Assembly: GCA_948648655.1 (NCBI GenBank)
Contig: CAPKVJ010000004.1
Span: 5,577-69,576, forward strand
Direction: 5' to 3'
Source: an uncultured Candidatus Saccharibacteria bacterium
Lineage (GTDB): Bacteria > Patescibacteriota > Saccharimonadia > Saccharimonadales > Saccharimonadaceae
Length of the DNA stretch: 64,000 bases
Shown here: positions 39,426 through 48,055 of the stretch, one piece after another
How positions within the stretch are numbered: the first letter of the stretch is position 1
Layout of the letters: each line of letters opens with the position of its first letter
Notes under the pieces: model-generated
Told to the model about the DNA's origin: nothing
What the model saw: only the letters and a program-made list of their open reading frames with translations
Database searches by the model: none
Made by a program: the position numbers and the translations under genes

Positions 39426-40883
39426 TCAATAATCTTCTGGCTGCAAGCTCTCGTACCAGAGCATCAGTTCTTCGGCGAGATAGGCACAATCTTCGACGGA
39501 CTTTCCAGCCCACGCTTTGTCATTAGTAAGGTCTTTTTGGATATCTTGTAGCTCCTTGAGAAACTTCGGAGCCTGACGATTTAGGCGTGCGAGGCGATAG
39601 TTTTCCCATTTTTCGACTTCGTCGGCAGCGAGGCTAGTAGGATAGTTTTTTGCCTTGTAATGCAAAAGTAGCTCCGGTAGACGCTCGTCCTGGAAATCAG
39701 GGTGGAAGTCCGCCAAATCGTCCGCACCATTGTTACGAACTACATTACAAAGACGCCGGTCGTGGTCGTTCAAAAACCCATCGTAGAGGGCAGCTTCAAC
39801 ATCGACTGCGGGCGGGAATTCTGGACGCTCTTCCTGTAATTTTATAATACGCTCAATGAACTCCGGATGAGCCAATAAAGCCTCAAGGTTACGATCAATT
39901 TGCTTGCGTGTAAGTCCGATCTTTTCCCAGCCATCATCTTTATCTAGGACTCCCAGTGGGGCGACGGCTGGGCAATGATTGTACTGTAAAGTTTTGACGA
40001 TAGGAAAGAAGTCAATCTTCACTTTATCGGGATGTGCTTTCTGCCAGCGTGAACCAAATTTTTCGATATAGGTTCCGTCGGCTTCGGCAGCAAGAAGCTC
40101 ATCGAGATTATAGCGCAAATCAAACACTAGGACATTGTCGTTGCGACCAGCATGAATAGGATAGGCGACAGTAGTCTTCTCAAATTCGGCAGGATATCGA
40201 CCAGAGGCATAGACAAATGGTTGAGGGTGTTCCAAGTTTACGAGCCGTCCGACCCCACGTTTCCCACGCAAACTATACAAAAAATCAAATAATTGCGGCT
40301 GCTTCTGTTTGATTAGCTTCGTGACTTCAACCAGAGCGATAACATCCGCCAAAGCATCGTGGGCATGTTCGTGCTCAATATGGTTAAGTTTCGTCAATAA
40401 TTCTAGTCGGTTCGTCGGGCGACCTTCGGGTGTAAACGGCCATTCAATCCCTTCGGGGCGCAAAGCTCGCGTCAGTCGCACGACATCTAGCAAATCCCAT
40501 CGACTGCGACCATCTTGCCACTGCCAAGCATAAGGATCATAAAAATTACGCCAAAGCGTATGGCGCATAAATTCATCATCGAAACGTACGGAATTATAGC
40601 CCATAATCGTCGTACTTGGCGTGGCGACTTTTTCAATAAAAAATTGACAAAACTCGCGCTCAGTCATGCCATCTTGCCGTGTTGCTTGCGGAGTAATACC
40701 AGTGACCATAATCGCAGCAGGGCTAGGTAAAGTATCATTTGAAAGCTCAACGAGGATATTGTCCGGTTCGCCGATGGGATTAAAGTCGGTATCGGTACGT
40801 TGCCCAGCAAACTGCATGATACGATCATTTCTCGGATTTAAGCCTGACGTCTCGAGGTCATAAAAATAAAAACTTTCTTGCAT
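39426..40883 (-). CDS. sbcB: Exodeoxyribonuclease I
   Basis: 3'-5' single-strand DNA exonuclease of the DEDD family, 485 residues. Exo I is FYFYDLETSGLNPRNDRIMQFAGQR with D and E, followed by VTGITPQ, GYNSVRFDDEFMRHTLWRNFYDPYAWQW and HEHAHDALADV (Exo III). The SH3-like and C-terminal domains of SbcB follow. Length and order match the E. coli family. TATAG/TATACC just before the ATG suggests leaderless expression. It lies 18 bp upstream of uvrA and on the same strand. Confidence 0.95.
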   Translation of the reverse strand: MQESFYFYDLETSGLNPRNDRIMQFAGQRTDTDFNPIGEPDNILVELSNDTLPSPAAIMVTGITPQATRQDGMTEREFCQFFIEKVATPSTTIMGYNSVRFDDEFMRHTLWRNFYDPYAWQWQDGRSRWDLLDVVRLTRALRPEGIEWPFTPEGRPTNRLELLTKLNHIEHEHAHDALADVIALVEVTKLIKQKQPQLFDFLYSLRGKRGVGRLVNLEHPQPFVYASGRYPAEFEKTTVAYPIHAGRNDNVLVFDLRYNLDELLAAEADGTYIEKFGSRWQKAHPDKVKIDFFPIVKTLQYNHCPAVAPLGVLDKDDGWEKIGLTRKQIDRNLEALLAHPEFIERIIKLQEERPEFPPAVDVEAALYDGFLNDHDRRLCNVVRNNGADDLADFHPDFQDERLPELLLHYKAKNYPTSLAADEVEKWENYRLARLNRQAPKFLKELQDIQKDLTNDKAWAGKSVEDCAYLAEELMLWYESLQPEDY

Positions 40884-40915
40884 ATAGTTTAACTATACCA
40901 TAAGATATGGCAAAA

Positions 40916-40942
40916 GCCCTATTGCGTAATATGCAATAGGGC
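40916..40942 (-). terminator. Terminator after the 40954-41625 gene
   Basis: 10-bp stem GCCCTATTGC/GCAATAGGGC; a second small palindrome CCTAATGTACATTAGG lies beside it. Confidence 0.85.
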
Positions 40943-40953
40943 CCTAATGTACA

Positions 40954-41625
40954 TTAGGCATTCCCCGTCTTGAGGAATCTTGCCGATCCCACCGAGACCT
41001 TGCCGTCCACAATGGACAGTTGTAGCACGCAGCCGTCATCGTTGGCGAGTGCCTCGAGCTCGGGATTGAGGTCAAATATTACCTCGATTTGTTTCCGAAT
41101 GCTCTCGTCCTCAGTCTCGTCCAGTAATTTCTCAACCGCAGTTCTGTTGTCCTTACCGGAATCATCCTGTTTTTCTGTAGTTATAGCTACAATATCACGA
41201 TCTTCAGGAGTTTCTTCTGGTAGGATTGCGGCCGCTGTGGATTTGGCCGCTTCAGCCTCACGCTCAAGTCGTTCGACTAATTCGCACATCTCTGGGTCGA
41301 TTTCCGGCCAAGCATATTTTTCCCGGCGGTAATCTATAAGTGATACTACCTTCCTACTTTTATATGCTTGGCGACGCAGGGCAATAGCTCGATCACATCG
41401 AGCCGCTTTGCGTTCGCTGGCGTTAAGGTGAAAAATGCGTTCCTCAAAGAGTACATCAGCAATATCCTCTCCTGTAAGAACCGCTCGGCCATCTTCGCCT
41501 ACTGGAAGACGAAGGCGATAACAGTGATGCCCTTCTGCTGAAGTTTGCATCACGAAGTGACTCAGCCTTTCCCTTATATCATTAATGACGTAAGAGAAGA
41601 CTGTGGTGTTATGATATAGACTCAT
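40954..41625 (-). CDS. Hypothetical cytoplasmic protein
   Basis: Unrecognised 223-residue soluble protein, mostly charged and helical. A basic middle segment (RKAARCDRAIALRRQAYKSRKVV) lies between an N-terminal domain (NTTVFSYVINDIRERLSHFV) and an acidic C-terminal region (ELVERLEREAEAAKSTAAAILPEE, DETEDESIRKQIEVIFDLNPELEALANDDG). No membrane helix or signal peptide is visible. It has a consensus promoter, a leader of about 60 nt and an AAAGGAGGAGG site, the style shared by other unknown genes in the window. Confidence 0.7.
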   Translation of the reverse strand: MSLYHNTTVFSYVINDIRERLSHFVMQTSAEGHHCYRLRLPVGEDGRAVLTGEDIADVLFEERIFHLNASERKAARCDRAIALRRQAYKSRKVVSLIDYRREKYAWPEIDPEMCELVERLEREAEAAKSTAAAILPEETPEDRDIVAITTEKQDDSGKDNRTAVEKLLDETEDESIRKQIEVIFDLNPELEALANDDGCVLQLSIVDGKVSVGSARFLKTGNA

Positions 41626-41694
41626 AGCCCTCCTCCTTTCGTCTATAATACATATTTACATAGAGATAATGCCTAAAATTACCTCTATCTCTCC

Positions 41695-41723
41695 ATTATA
41701 GCACACTTTGATATAAAAGTCAA
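41695..41723 (-). promoter_or_regulatory. Consensus promoter for the 40954-41625 gene
   Basis: TTGACT (41718-41723), 17 bp, extended TGCTATAAT (TATAAT 41695-41700) on the minus strand. Confidence 0.9.
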
Positions 41724-42565
41724 TATTTGAGCCGCTTGATAATCTCAACGGCAGCTGAAGCACCTTCACCAGCCGCTGTGACAACTTGTCGTACGCTACC
41801 AGAACGAACATCGCCAGCCGCGAATAGTCCCGGAATAGCTGTCTGATATTCGAATTCGGAATCTATGCCCGTGATAATGTAGCCATCGGAATCTAGCACT
41901 TCTAGTGATAAGTCCTCGAGAAATTTCGTCGCAGGACGCTTACCAATGAAGACAAAAACATGTTCAAACTGATTTAATGTCTCTGCGTCTGGCTCGATTC
42001 CCTCTTGTATTTTGCAATTTTTACAATCATGAAGACACTTTTGCAAATGTTGGTCAGCTTTGACCGGAGAGTGGCTGATCACCGTCAAGCTCTTGGTGCG
42101 AGGAGCGAGCACGAGGGCTTCTTGAATCGCAGAATTACCACCACCAATTACAGCAACATCTTTGCCCTCGACTAGGTCAATGTCACAAAGCGCACAATAT
42201 GATACCGGAGGTTTGATTTCAAACTCCAACCGACGAGGCTCGGAGCCAGTCGCAACTAGGACATTATGCGCTAATACTGGCTCGCCATCAACGATAAGCT
42301 CAAAACCATCATCTAGCTTTTTGATACTGGTGCACTCACCATAGTCGACTTCTGCACCGACAGCTTCGGCTTGGTGGCGCATGACTTCGGCTAAATCTTT
42401 ACCTGCGCCATCGTAACCTGGATAATTAGCAATGTGTGCGATCAGTGCTAATTCTCCACCGATTTCACCACGTTCAAAGACTTTTACCTTGACTCCAGCG
42501 CGAGCGGCATAGAGCGCAGCCGTGAGTGCTGCTGGTCCTCCACCGATAATTACCAAGTCCCACAT
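41720..42565 (-). CDS. trxB: Thioredoxin reductase-like flavoprotein
   Basis: 281-residue FAD/NAD(P)H disulfide reductase. The FAD site is LVIIGGGPAALTAALYAARAG, the redox pair is CALC in VSYCALCDIDLV, and the second Rossmann site is VAVIGGGNSAIQEAL. GLFAAGDVRSGSVRQVVTAAGEG closes the FAD domain. Length is slightly short of about 310, but all motifs are present. It probably keeps thioredoxin reduced. It follows the FKBP gene by 9 bp, so pheS-pheT-FKBP-trxB look like one run of genes. Confidence 0.92.
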   Translation of the reverse strand: MWDLVIIGGGPAALTAALYAARAGVKVKVFERGEIGGELALIAHIANYPGYDGAGKDLAEVMRHQAEAVGAEVDYGECTSIKKLDDGFELIVDGEPVLAHNVLVATGSEPRRLEFEIKPPVSYCALCDIDLVEGKDVAVIGGGNSAIQEALVLAPRTKSLTVISHSPVKADQHLQKCLHDCKNCKIQEGIEPDAETLNQFEHVFVFIGKRPATKFLEDLSLEVLDSDGYIITGIDSEFEYQTAIPGLFAAGDVRSGSVRQVVTAAGEGASAAVEIIKRLKY

Positions 42566-42574
42566 TTCTATTTC

Positions 42575-43282
42575 CTAGTTACTCATATTGCCATAGTAGG
42601 CGTAGTACAACTGAAGATAAATTGCATTTAATTCTTCATTAATCTCGGCAATCTTCTTATCCGTCTCGACCGCAAGGATGATAAACTTCAATGGTGATCC
42701 AGTAGTACCACAAATTTCTTGAGAATCACCATAGGCTAAATCGCCAGACATCTCAACTTGGCGTACGCCACCGAGCTTCATGCCAATGACACCTTGATTC
42801 CAACCTTCGATCAAACCTACGCTAGGATCAAGTGGAGCTTTGAGGCTGGTAGGGTTCTCATTGTCATTAAGCGAAGAATCAAAAATGTCACCATTTGGAC
42901 ACCAGCCGATGTAGTATGCCGAGTAGTCGGTGTCGTTTTCGGACAAAGTCCTGCCTGTGCCTTCCTTCAAATCTTTGGTTGATAGACCTTCTCCATTTAC
43001 GGTTTCAGCATTGTAGGCTTTGACATTGGATTTGTATTTTACGAAGTCGCTAAAATACTTGTCCGATAACGGCTTGGCGGCTTCTTCAAGCTCGACGGTC
43101 TTGGCGTCATATTCTTCGGTGAGCTTGGCAATTTCTTCATCGCTGCTCGCAGTATTGGAGCTGCTATTGCCATTTAAAACAATCAGAACATAAGTCAAAA
43201 CTGTCGCCGCAAGTAGCAAAACTGCAATAACTATAATAACGATGCGTTGTTTCCAGCTGGTTTTTAGGGCCTTTTCTTCCAT
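42575..43282 (-). CDS. Membrane-anchored FKBP-type peptidyl-prolyl isomerase
   Basis: 235-residue protein with an N-terminal membrane anchor (IVIIVIAVLLLAATVLTYVLIVL) and a coiled spacer. The C-terminal FKBP domain is recognisable by DLKEGTGRTLSENDTDYSAYYIGW, FDSSLNDNE, LIEGWNQGVIGMKLGGVRQVEM and LAYGDSQ...LKFIILAVE. It would fold proteins outside the membrane. The active-site aromatic pattern is only partly conserved. It sits 9 bp after pheT on the same strand. Confidence 0.9.
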   Translation of the reverse strand: MEEKALKTSWKQRIVIIVIAVLLLAATVLTYVLIVLNGNSSSNTASSDEEIAKLTEEYDAKTVELEEAAKPLSDKYFSDFVKYKSNVKAYNAETVNGEGLSTKDLKEGTGRTLSENDTDYSAYYIGWCPNGDIFDSSLNDNENPTSLKAPLDPSVGLIEGWNQGVIGMKLGGVRQVEMSGDLAYGDSQEICGTTGSPLKFIILAVETDKKIAEINEELNAIYLQLYYAYYGNMSN

Positions 43283-43291
43283 TTTCCTCCT

Positions 43292-45736
43292 TTAGATTGC
43301 CTCGCCACCGGCTTCGGCAGCTACGGCAATAATTCTATTCATTATATCAGCGATTTCTTCAGAATTCAAAGTTTTTTGCGGATCCGAGAATTTGATGCGG
43401 AAAGAGAGGTTTTTGCGCGATGTATCGTCGTCTTGATATATTGAGACTGGTGTTAGCGAGTAGATTAATCCCTGTTTATCTAGAAAATCCGCCAATGCTT
43501 GATCAATGCGACCAAATGGGGTCTCGGAGTCCACCCGCAAAGTAATATCACGCTCGACAAATGGAAAACGCGACAATTTGAGATCAACTTTGAGACTGCG
43601 TGGGGCCTCAACGAGTTTGTCCAGAGAAAGTTCAAGGGCTGAAATTGGTTGCTGGAGCTTAAAATTCTCTAACACCGAGACTTTAACTTCGCCAAAGGCG
43701 CCAACGACCTGACCAGCAACGATGACTTCTACCGAACGTTTTGGCTCAAGATAGGGGTGATGTGAGGCGACTGTAGGCGAAATAGCAATATACTCAACTG
43801 GAAGTTTTAGCTGATTGAAAAGTGCTAATACTTTTGCTTTTAGATCGTAATAATCACCAAGATTTACAATTCCAAGATGCATTTTGGTGATTGGCGTATG
43901 ATCATCATTCAGACCAGAAGATTTGCGGGCAATCTGATTCATTTCGTAAAGACAGAAATTATGATGGCCGGATTTGATGTTTTCGCGTACTTTATCTAGC
44001 AGGCTGGGTACTATTTCTGGTCGGAAACATTGCAATTCGGGCGAAATTGAGTTGGTAATTTCATAGCAATCATCGGGATCACGATTGACTTTTTCTATGA
44101 GTGCTCGGCTAACAAAAGAATAAGTTAAGAGCTCATTCATGGCTAATTGATCCGACAAGATGCTACGAAGCTCGTCTTTTAATTTGATCAGTGGGTCAAT
44201 TTCAGCTTCTAGGAATGGTCGATTCGGTAAAACCAACGGAATATTGTCATACCCCAACAAACGTCCGACTTCTTCAATGATGTCTTCTGGAATATGAATG
44301 TCAGTACGCCAAGCAGGAGAGGTTATTTCTAGATGAGCATCACACGGAACTTTGACTTTGAAGCCGACATTTTCCAATGTAGTAGCAATCGTATCCGCAT
44401 CGTAATCAGTACCGAGCAAACTATTGATTCTTTCTGTTGTGATTTTTACAACAGTTACTTTTTCCTCGCCTGGATAATCGTCGGCAAACGCCAATACATC
44501 GACTCCCAGTCGCCGAATAGCTTCTTCGAGAACTGGCATAGTCATAGCGGTCGGCTGTCCTTTGGTGAACCGTGTAATCGCTTCAGAGAAGATCCCGTGC
44601 GCCATTTGGGTTTTGCGTAAATTATATAGTGAGAAAGTTGCGCTCTCGAGAACAACGCGTTTTGTGCTGGCGTCGATTTCGGTATTTTTCCCACCCATTG
44701 CTCCAGCTAATGCTACTGGAACATTATTAGATGTAATCAAAATGTCATCAGTAATGCACTTGATAGTTTTGCCGTCAAGCAGTTGCAGCTCTTCGCCGTC
44801 TTCTGCTGCGCGAACAATTATCTTTGGAGTTTTGCTACCGCCAACAGCCACAAGTTTGTCGTAATCAAAAGCGTGGAGCGGCTGACCGGTCTCAAGCATA
44901 ATCATATTCGTCAAATCAACCATTGGATCAATCGCACGCATACCAGATTTGGCAAGGAAAACGGCGGATTTGGTCAAATATTTGCTGGGCTGATTGTCCT
45001 TCAAATCAAAAACGGCACAAGAATAACGCGGGCATAGTACTGAATCCTGGATTTTGACTTCTAGGGGTAAGTCAGAAATACTTTTTAGGCTCTCACTATG
45101 TGCAAAAGCTTCTGGTTCTACAAACTTAATGCCTAATATGCCAGCAACCTCACGCGCAAAGCCGATGATACCAAAACAGTCTGGGCGGTGAGTTAGTGAT
45201 TTATTTTCGACGTCAAGAATAATGTCGTTAAGCCCAAAAATCTCTGCAAAGTCGTCACCAGGCTGGGCAAATTTAGGATCGATTTCGGCGATAGACTTGT
45301 GCTCATTATCTAGGCCGAGTTCGTCAGCTCCAGCTAGCATACCATTTGACTCATATCCCCGTAACTTACGCACAGTTAATTTAAAATTCTCATTACCGTA
45401 AGTTTCGGGGACGATCGCTCCTGGTGTAATCCAGACTGCTAGCATACCAGCATAGACATTTGGCGCGCCACAGACTACCTGCACAAGACCATTCTCGAGC
45501 TGATTAAAATCTTGGTTATGAATACCGGCATCAATCTGACAAAGGTGAAGGTGGGTATCGGGTATCGGTTCGCAACTCACAACTTTAGCAATGTAAATCC
45601 CTTGATAACGTGGGGTCAGGTCGATGACTTCTTCGATTTCTACCAAACGCGACCCAATTAGTGAAATAAGTTCTGCGTCCGTAATCCCGTCTGGGATTTG
45701 GACATACTCTTTAACTTTATTTAACGAAATACGCAT
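43292..45736 (-). CDS. pheT: Phenylalanyl-tRNA synthetase beta subunit
   Basis: 814-residue beta chain of the (alpha-beta)2 enzyme. An N-terminal tRNA-binding OB domain (VVSCEPIPDTHLHLCQIDAG) leads to B3/B4 editing (DPMVDLTNMIMLETGQPLHAFDYDKL) and B5 (DIHIPEDIIEEVGRLLGYDNIP). The catalytic-like core and the C-terminal anticodon-binding FDX-ACB domain (LSRFPFVERDITLRVD) follow. Length is normal. Its start abuts the pheS stop with no gap, so translation is coupled. Confidence 0.96.
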   Translation of the reverse strand: MRISLNKVKEYVQIPDGITDAELISLIGSRLVEIEEVIDLTPRYQGIYIAKVVSCEPIPDTHLHLCQIDAGIHNQDFNQLENGLVQVVCGAPNVYAGMLAVWITPGAIVPETYGNENFKLTVRKLRGYESNGMLAGADELGLDNEHKSIAEIDPKFAQPGDDFAEIFGLNDIILDVENKSLTHRPDCFGIIGFAREVAGILGIKFVEPEAFAHSESLKSISDLPLEVKIQDSVLCPRYSCAVFDLKDNQPSKYLTKSAVFLAKSGMRAIDPMVDLTNMIMLETGQPLHAFDYDKLVAVGGSKTPKIIVRAAEDGEELQLLDGKTIKCITDDILITSNNVPVALAGAMGGKNTEIDASTKRVVLESATFSLYNLRKTQMAHGIFSEAITRFTKGQPTAMTMPVLEEAIRRLGVDVLAFADDYPGEEKVTVVKITTERINSLLGTDYDADTIATTLENVGFKVKVPCDAHLEITSPAWRTDIHIPEDIIEEVGRLLGYDNIPLVLPNRPFLEAEIDPLIKLKDELRSILSDQLAMNELLTYSFVSRALIEKVNRDPDDCYEITNSISPELQCFRPEIVPSLLDKVRENIKSGHHNFCLYEMNQIARKSSGLNDDHTPITKMHLGIVNLGDYYDLKAKVLALFNQLKLPVEYIAISPTVASHHPYLEPKRSVEVIVAGQVVGAFGEVKVSVLENFKLQQPISALELSLDKLVEAPRSLKVDLKLSRFPFVERDITLRVDSETPFGRIDQALADFLDKQGLIYSLTPVSIYQDDDTSRKNLSFRIKFSDPQKTLNSEEIADIMNRIIAVAAEAGGEAI

Positions 45737-46678
45737 CTAAAATTCCTCCAAAAAGTCAAGTTTGCCAGATTCAAAATAACGCACATCACCAAGCCCATAT
45801 TTTAACATCGCAAGGCGATCAATGCCTCCACCCCAAGCGAATCCGCTGTAGGTTTCTGGATTGATACCGGCAGCCTTGAGGACATTAGGATGAATCATGC
45901 CGCAACCGCCCATTTCAAGCCAACCTTTTCCGCCAAGCGAAGCGGGTTTTTCAATCAAAAATTCGGCTGATGGCTCGGTAAATGGGAAGTAGCCTGGTTG
46001 AGTCTTAAGATTAAGCTTTTGACCGTAATAGGACTCAAAGAAATGTTTCAAAATACCGAAAAGCTGGCCCATATTGGCATCTTTGGATACAAATACGCCT
46101 TCACACTGATAAAAGGTATGTTCGTGAGTAGCATCGGCGTCTTCATTGCGAAAGACGCGGCCAGGTATGGCGACAGCGATCTTTCCGCCGTCCGCAAGGC
46201 GATGCTGGTATTTTTTGAGTGCGCGATGTTGCATAGTAGAAGTGTGCGCAGGCGGGATAAACCCCTCACTAGTGCGAAAGGTGTCATAACCATCGCGAGC
46301 AGGATGTTCTTTGGGGAAATTCAAGCTGTCAAACATATGAAATTCATCATCAAGCTGACGCGATTCCATAATATCAAATCCCATTTCCGAGTAAATACTG
46401 ATTACGCGCTCTAGCTCTGTCATCAGTGGATGTTTTGAACCACGTTTAATTGTGGGAATAGGCTGGTTAGGAGCGCAAGGCGCAGAGACGTCGATTGGAG
46501 TGATTTTTTCATTTTTTTCTGCCGCTTCGGCTGCAGCGATAGCAGAAAGGATTTGTTGTTTCTGGGCATTCAAATCACGCCCAAACTCTCCTCTTTGTTC
46601 TGGCGGTAAAGTTTTGATTTTGGCGTACTCAGAGTTTAGACCCTTGAGCTTTTCTCGCAATTTCTCTATTTCGGACAT
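45737..46678 (-). CDS. pheS: Phenylalanyl-tRNA synthetase alpha subunit
   Basis: 313-residue catalytic alpha subunit. A short N-terminal coiled coil (EKLREKLKGLNSEYAKIKTLP) is followed by class II motifs: motif 1 with HPLMTELERVISIYSEMGF, motif 2 FRNEDADATHEHTFYQCEGVFV, and motif 3 GFAWGGGIDRLAMLKYG. FPFTEPSAEF recognises phenylalanine. GCTATAATATATATATGTCC places the -10 box next to the ATG, suggesting a leaderless transcript for pheS-pheT. Confidence 0.96.
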   Translation of the reverse strand: MSEIEKLREKLKGLNSEYAKIKTLPPEQRGEFGRDLNAQKQQILSAIAAAEAAEKNEKITPIDVSAPCAPNQPIPTIKRGSKHPLMTELERVISIYSEMGFDIMESRQLDDEFHMFDSLNFPKEHPARDGYDTFRTSEGFIPPAHTSTMQHRALKKYQHRLADGGKIAVAIPGRVFRNEDADATHEHTFYQCEGVFVSKDANMGQLFGILKHFFESYYGQKLNLKTQPGYFPFTEPSAEFLIEKPASLGGKGWLEMGGCGMIHPNVLKAAGINPETYSGFAWGGGIDRLAMLKYGLGDVRYFESGKLDFLEEF

Positions 46679-46744
46679 ATATATATTATAGCATAGGACT
46701 TCGCCCGAGAGATAATTGCATCGTGATTCAGGATAGATTTCGCG

Positions 46745-46966
46745 CTAGATAAAGAAAATTCCGATAAGCGAAAGGATGGCGAGGACAATCAAGACAATCC
46801 AAACCCACGTGAATTTATTGGTTTTTTGAGTGTCTTTAGAATAATCAGAGGTATCAGCATCTTCCAAGTCACGACGAGACTGCTGGGCGCGTGCGCGCAA
46901 ATCGGCAGAAATACGGCGGTTGATTTCTGTATTATCATTAGTGTCTTTGGTCATCATGATACCCAT
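46745..46966 (-). CDS. Tail-anchored small membrane protein
   Basis: 73-residue unrecognised protein. A hydrophilic, Arg/Asp/Asn-rich N-terminal part (TNDNTEINRRISADLRARAQQSRRDLED) precedes one C-terminal hydrophobic helix (FTWVWIVLIVLAILSLIGIFFI). This is a tail-anchored plan with the soluble part in the cytoplasm. It stands alone between pheS and the aquaporin-like gene; ATG codons at codons 1, 3 and 4 are all usable. Confidence 0.6.
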   Translation of the reverse strand: MGIMMTKDTNDNTEINRRISADLRARAQQSRRDLEDADTSDYSKDTQKTNKFTWVWIVLIVLAILSLIGIFFI

Positions 46967-47065
46967 AACTTATCCTTTACTTTTACCTTGCGCTTATTTT
47001 TACTTCCCAATTGTAACATAGGTGTGATATAATGCGAAGGAATATTAGTGTTAAGGAGGTTATAA

Positions 47066-47968
47066 ATGGCAAATCAAAAGCCAAAGAAGACAACCGCAAA
47101 GAAGTCTTCAAATAAACCAGAGAACAAGAAGGAAGTTGTTGCAACGCCAGCCGCCAAGACCGACAGCGTTAAACCTTCTTCTAAAGGTTTCTTCGCACGC
47201 AAGTGTGATGCAAACGAAAATATTTTAACAATCTTTAAATCGAGCAAAATTTGGGGCGCATTGGTCGGCGAGCTAGTCGGTACGATGTTGGTAGTTATGT
47301 TACTACTGACACTGGGCGTACAACCGCTCTACTTGATTTTTGCAATTATCGGTGTTTATATCGCGATTGTGGGAATTTCTGGTGCCAATTTGAATCCGTT
47401 AGTGACCGTTGGTATGATGGCAACGCGTCGTATGTCGGCTATTCGTGGCGTGCTTTATATCCTAGCGCAGGTATTGGGTGCTTGGATCGGATTGATTATC
47501 GTTAATGCTTTCCGACTAGGTAGCGGTACTGCTTCCGAACTGCCGATGATGGCCGAGATTAGTGGCGATGTCTTTTGGACAGTAGCACTAGTTGAGCTAT
47601 TAGGTGCTATCGTGATTGCTTTCTGCTATGCACGTGGACTACGTTTTGCACGCAAGAGTCCAGTTACTTTTGCGCTCGCCGTTACTAGTGGTATGACGCT
47701 TGCAATTATCTTCGGGATTGTGATTACACAGAGCTTCTTTGGTTTGATGGATAGCTTTATCTTCAACCCAGCGGCTGCTTTGATGTATCAGATTTTGCCA
47801 ACAACGGCAGAAAACTTTGGCGAATTGGCCGGTCTAGCTGGCTTGGCCCTACTAGCTTACGTCATTGTTCCGATGATCGGCGGAGTGATCGGGTTCTTCA
47901 TCTCGGATATTGCTACAAAGCTGTCTGCCGGTGGCTACAGCTGCGACGATTACGATTGCGAGGAATAA
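47066..47968 (+). CDS. MIP family channel (aquaporin/glycerol facilitator-like)
   Basis: 300-residue channel protein with six helices plus two half-helices. The NPA boxes appear as GANLNPLVTVG (NPL) and FIFNPAAALMYQ (NPA). The arginine that normally follows the second NPA is replaced by alanine, so the selectivity filter is unusual. The first 60 residues form a Lys/Ala/Ser-rich cytoplasmic extension (KPKKTTAKKSSNKPENKKE). The tail holds paired cysteines (YSCDDYDCEE). TTAAGGAGGTTATAA before the ATG is a strong ribosome-binding site. Water or small-solute transport is likely. Confidence 0.85.
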   Translation: MANQKPKKTTAKKSSNKPENKKEVVATPAAKTDSVKPSSKGFFARKCDANENILTIFKSSKIWGALVGELVGTMLVVMLLLTLGVQPLYLIFAIIGVYIAIVGISGANLNPLVTVGMMATRRMSAIRGVLYILAQVLGAWIGLIIVNAFRLGSGTASELPMMAEISGDVFWTVALVELLGAIVIAFCYARGLRFARKSPVTFALAVTSGMTLAIIFGIVITQSFFGLMDSFIFNPAAALMYQILPTTAENFGELAGLAGLALLAYVIVPMIGGVIGFFISDIATKLSAGGYSCDDYDCEE

Positions 47969-47997
47969 AACTCTACGCAAGCAATAATTTGTGGAAT

Positions 47998-48025
47998 AGT
48001 GTCTCGACGAGAGGCACTATTTTTA
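47998..48025 (+). terminator. Terminator of the channel gene
   Basis: AGTGTCTC/GAGGCACT hairpin followed by ATTTTTATG. Confidence 0.85.
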
Positions 48026-48055
48026 TGAATCACGGTATGCTATAATATTTATGTT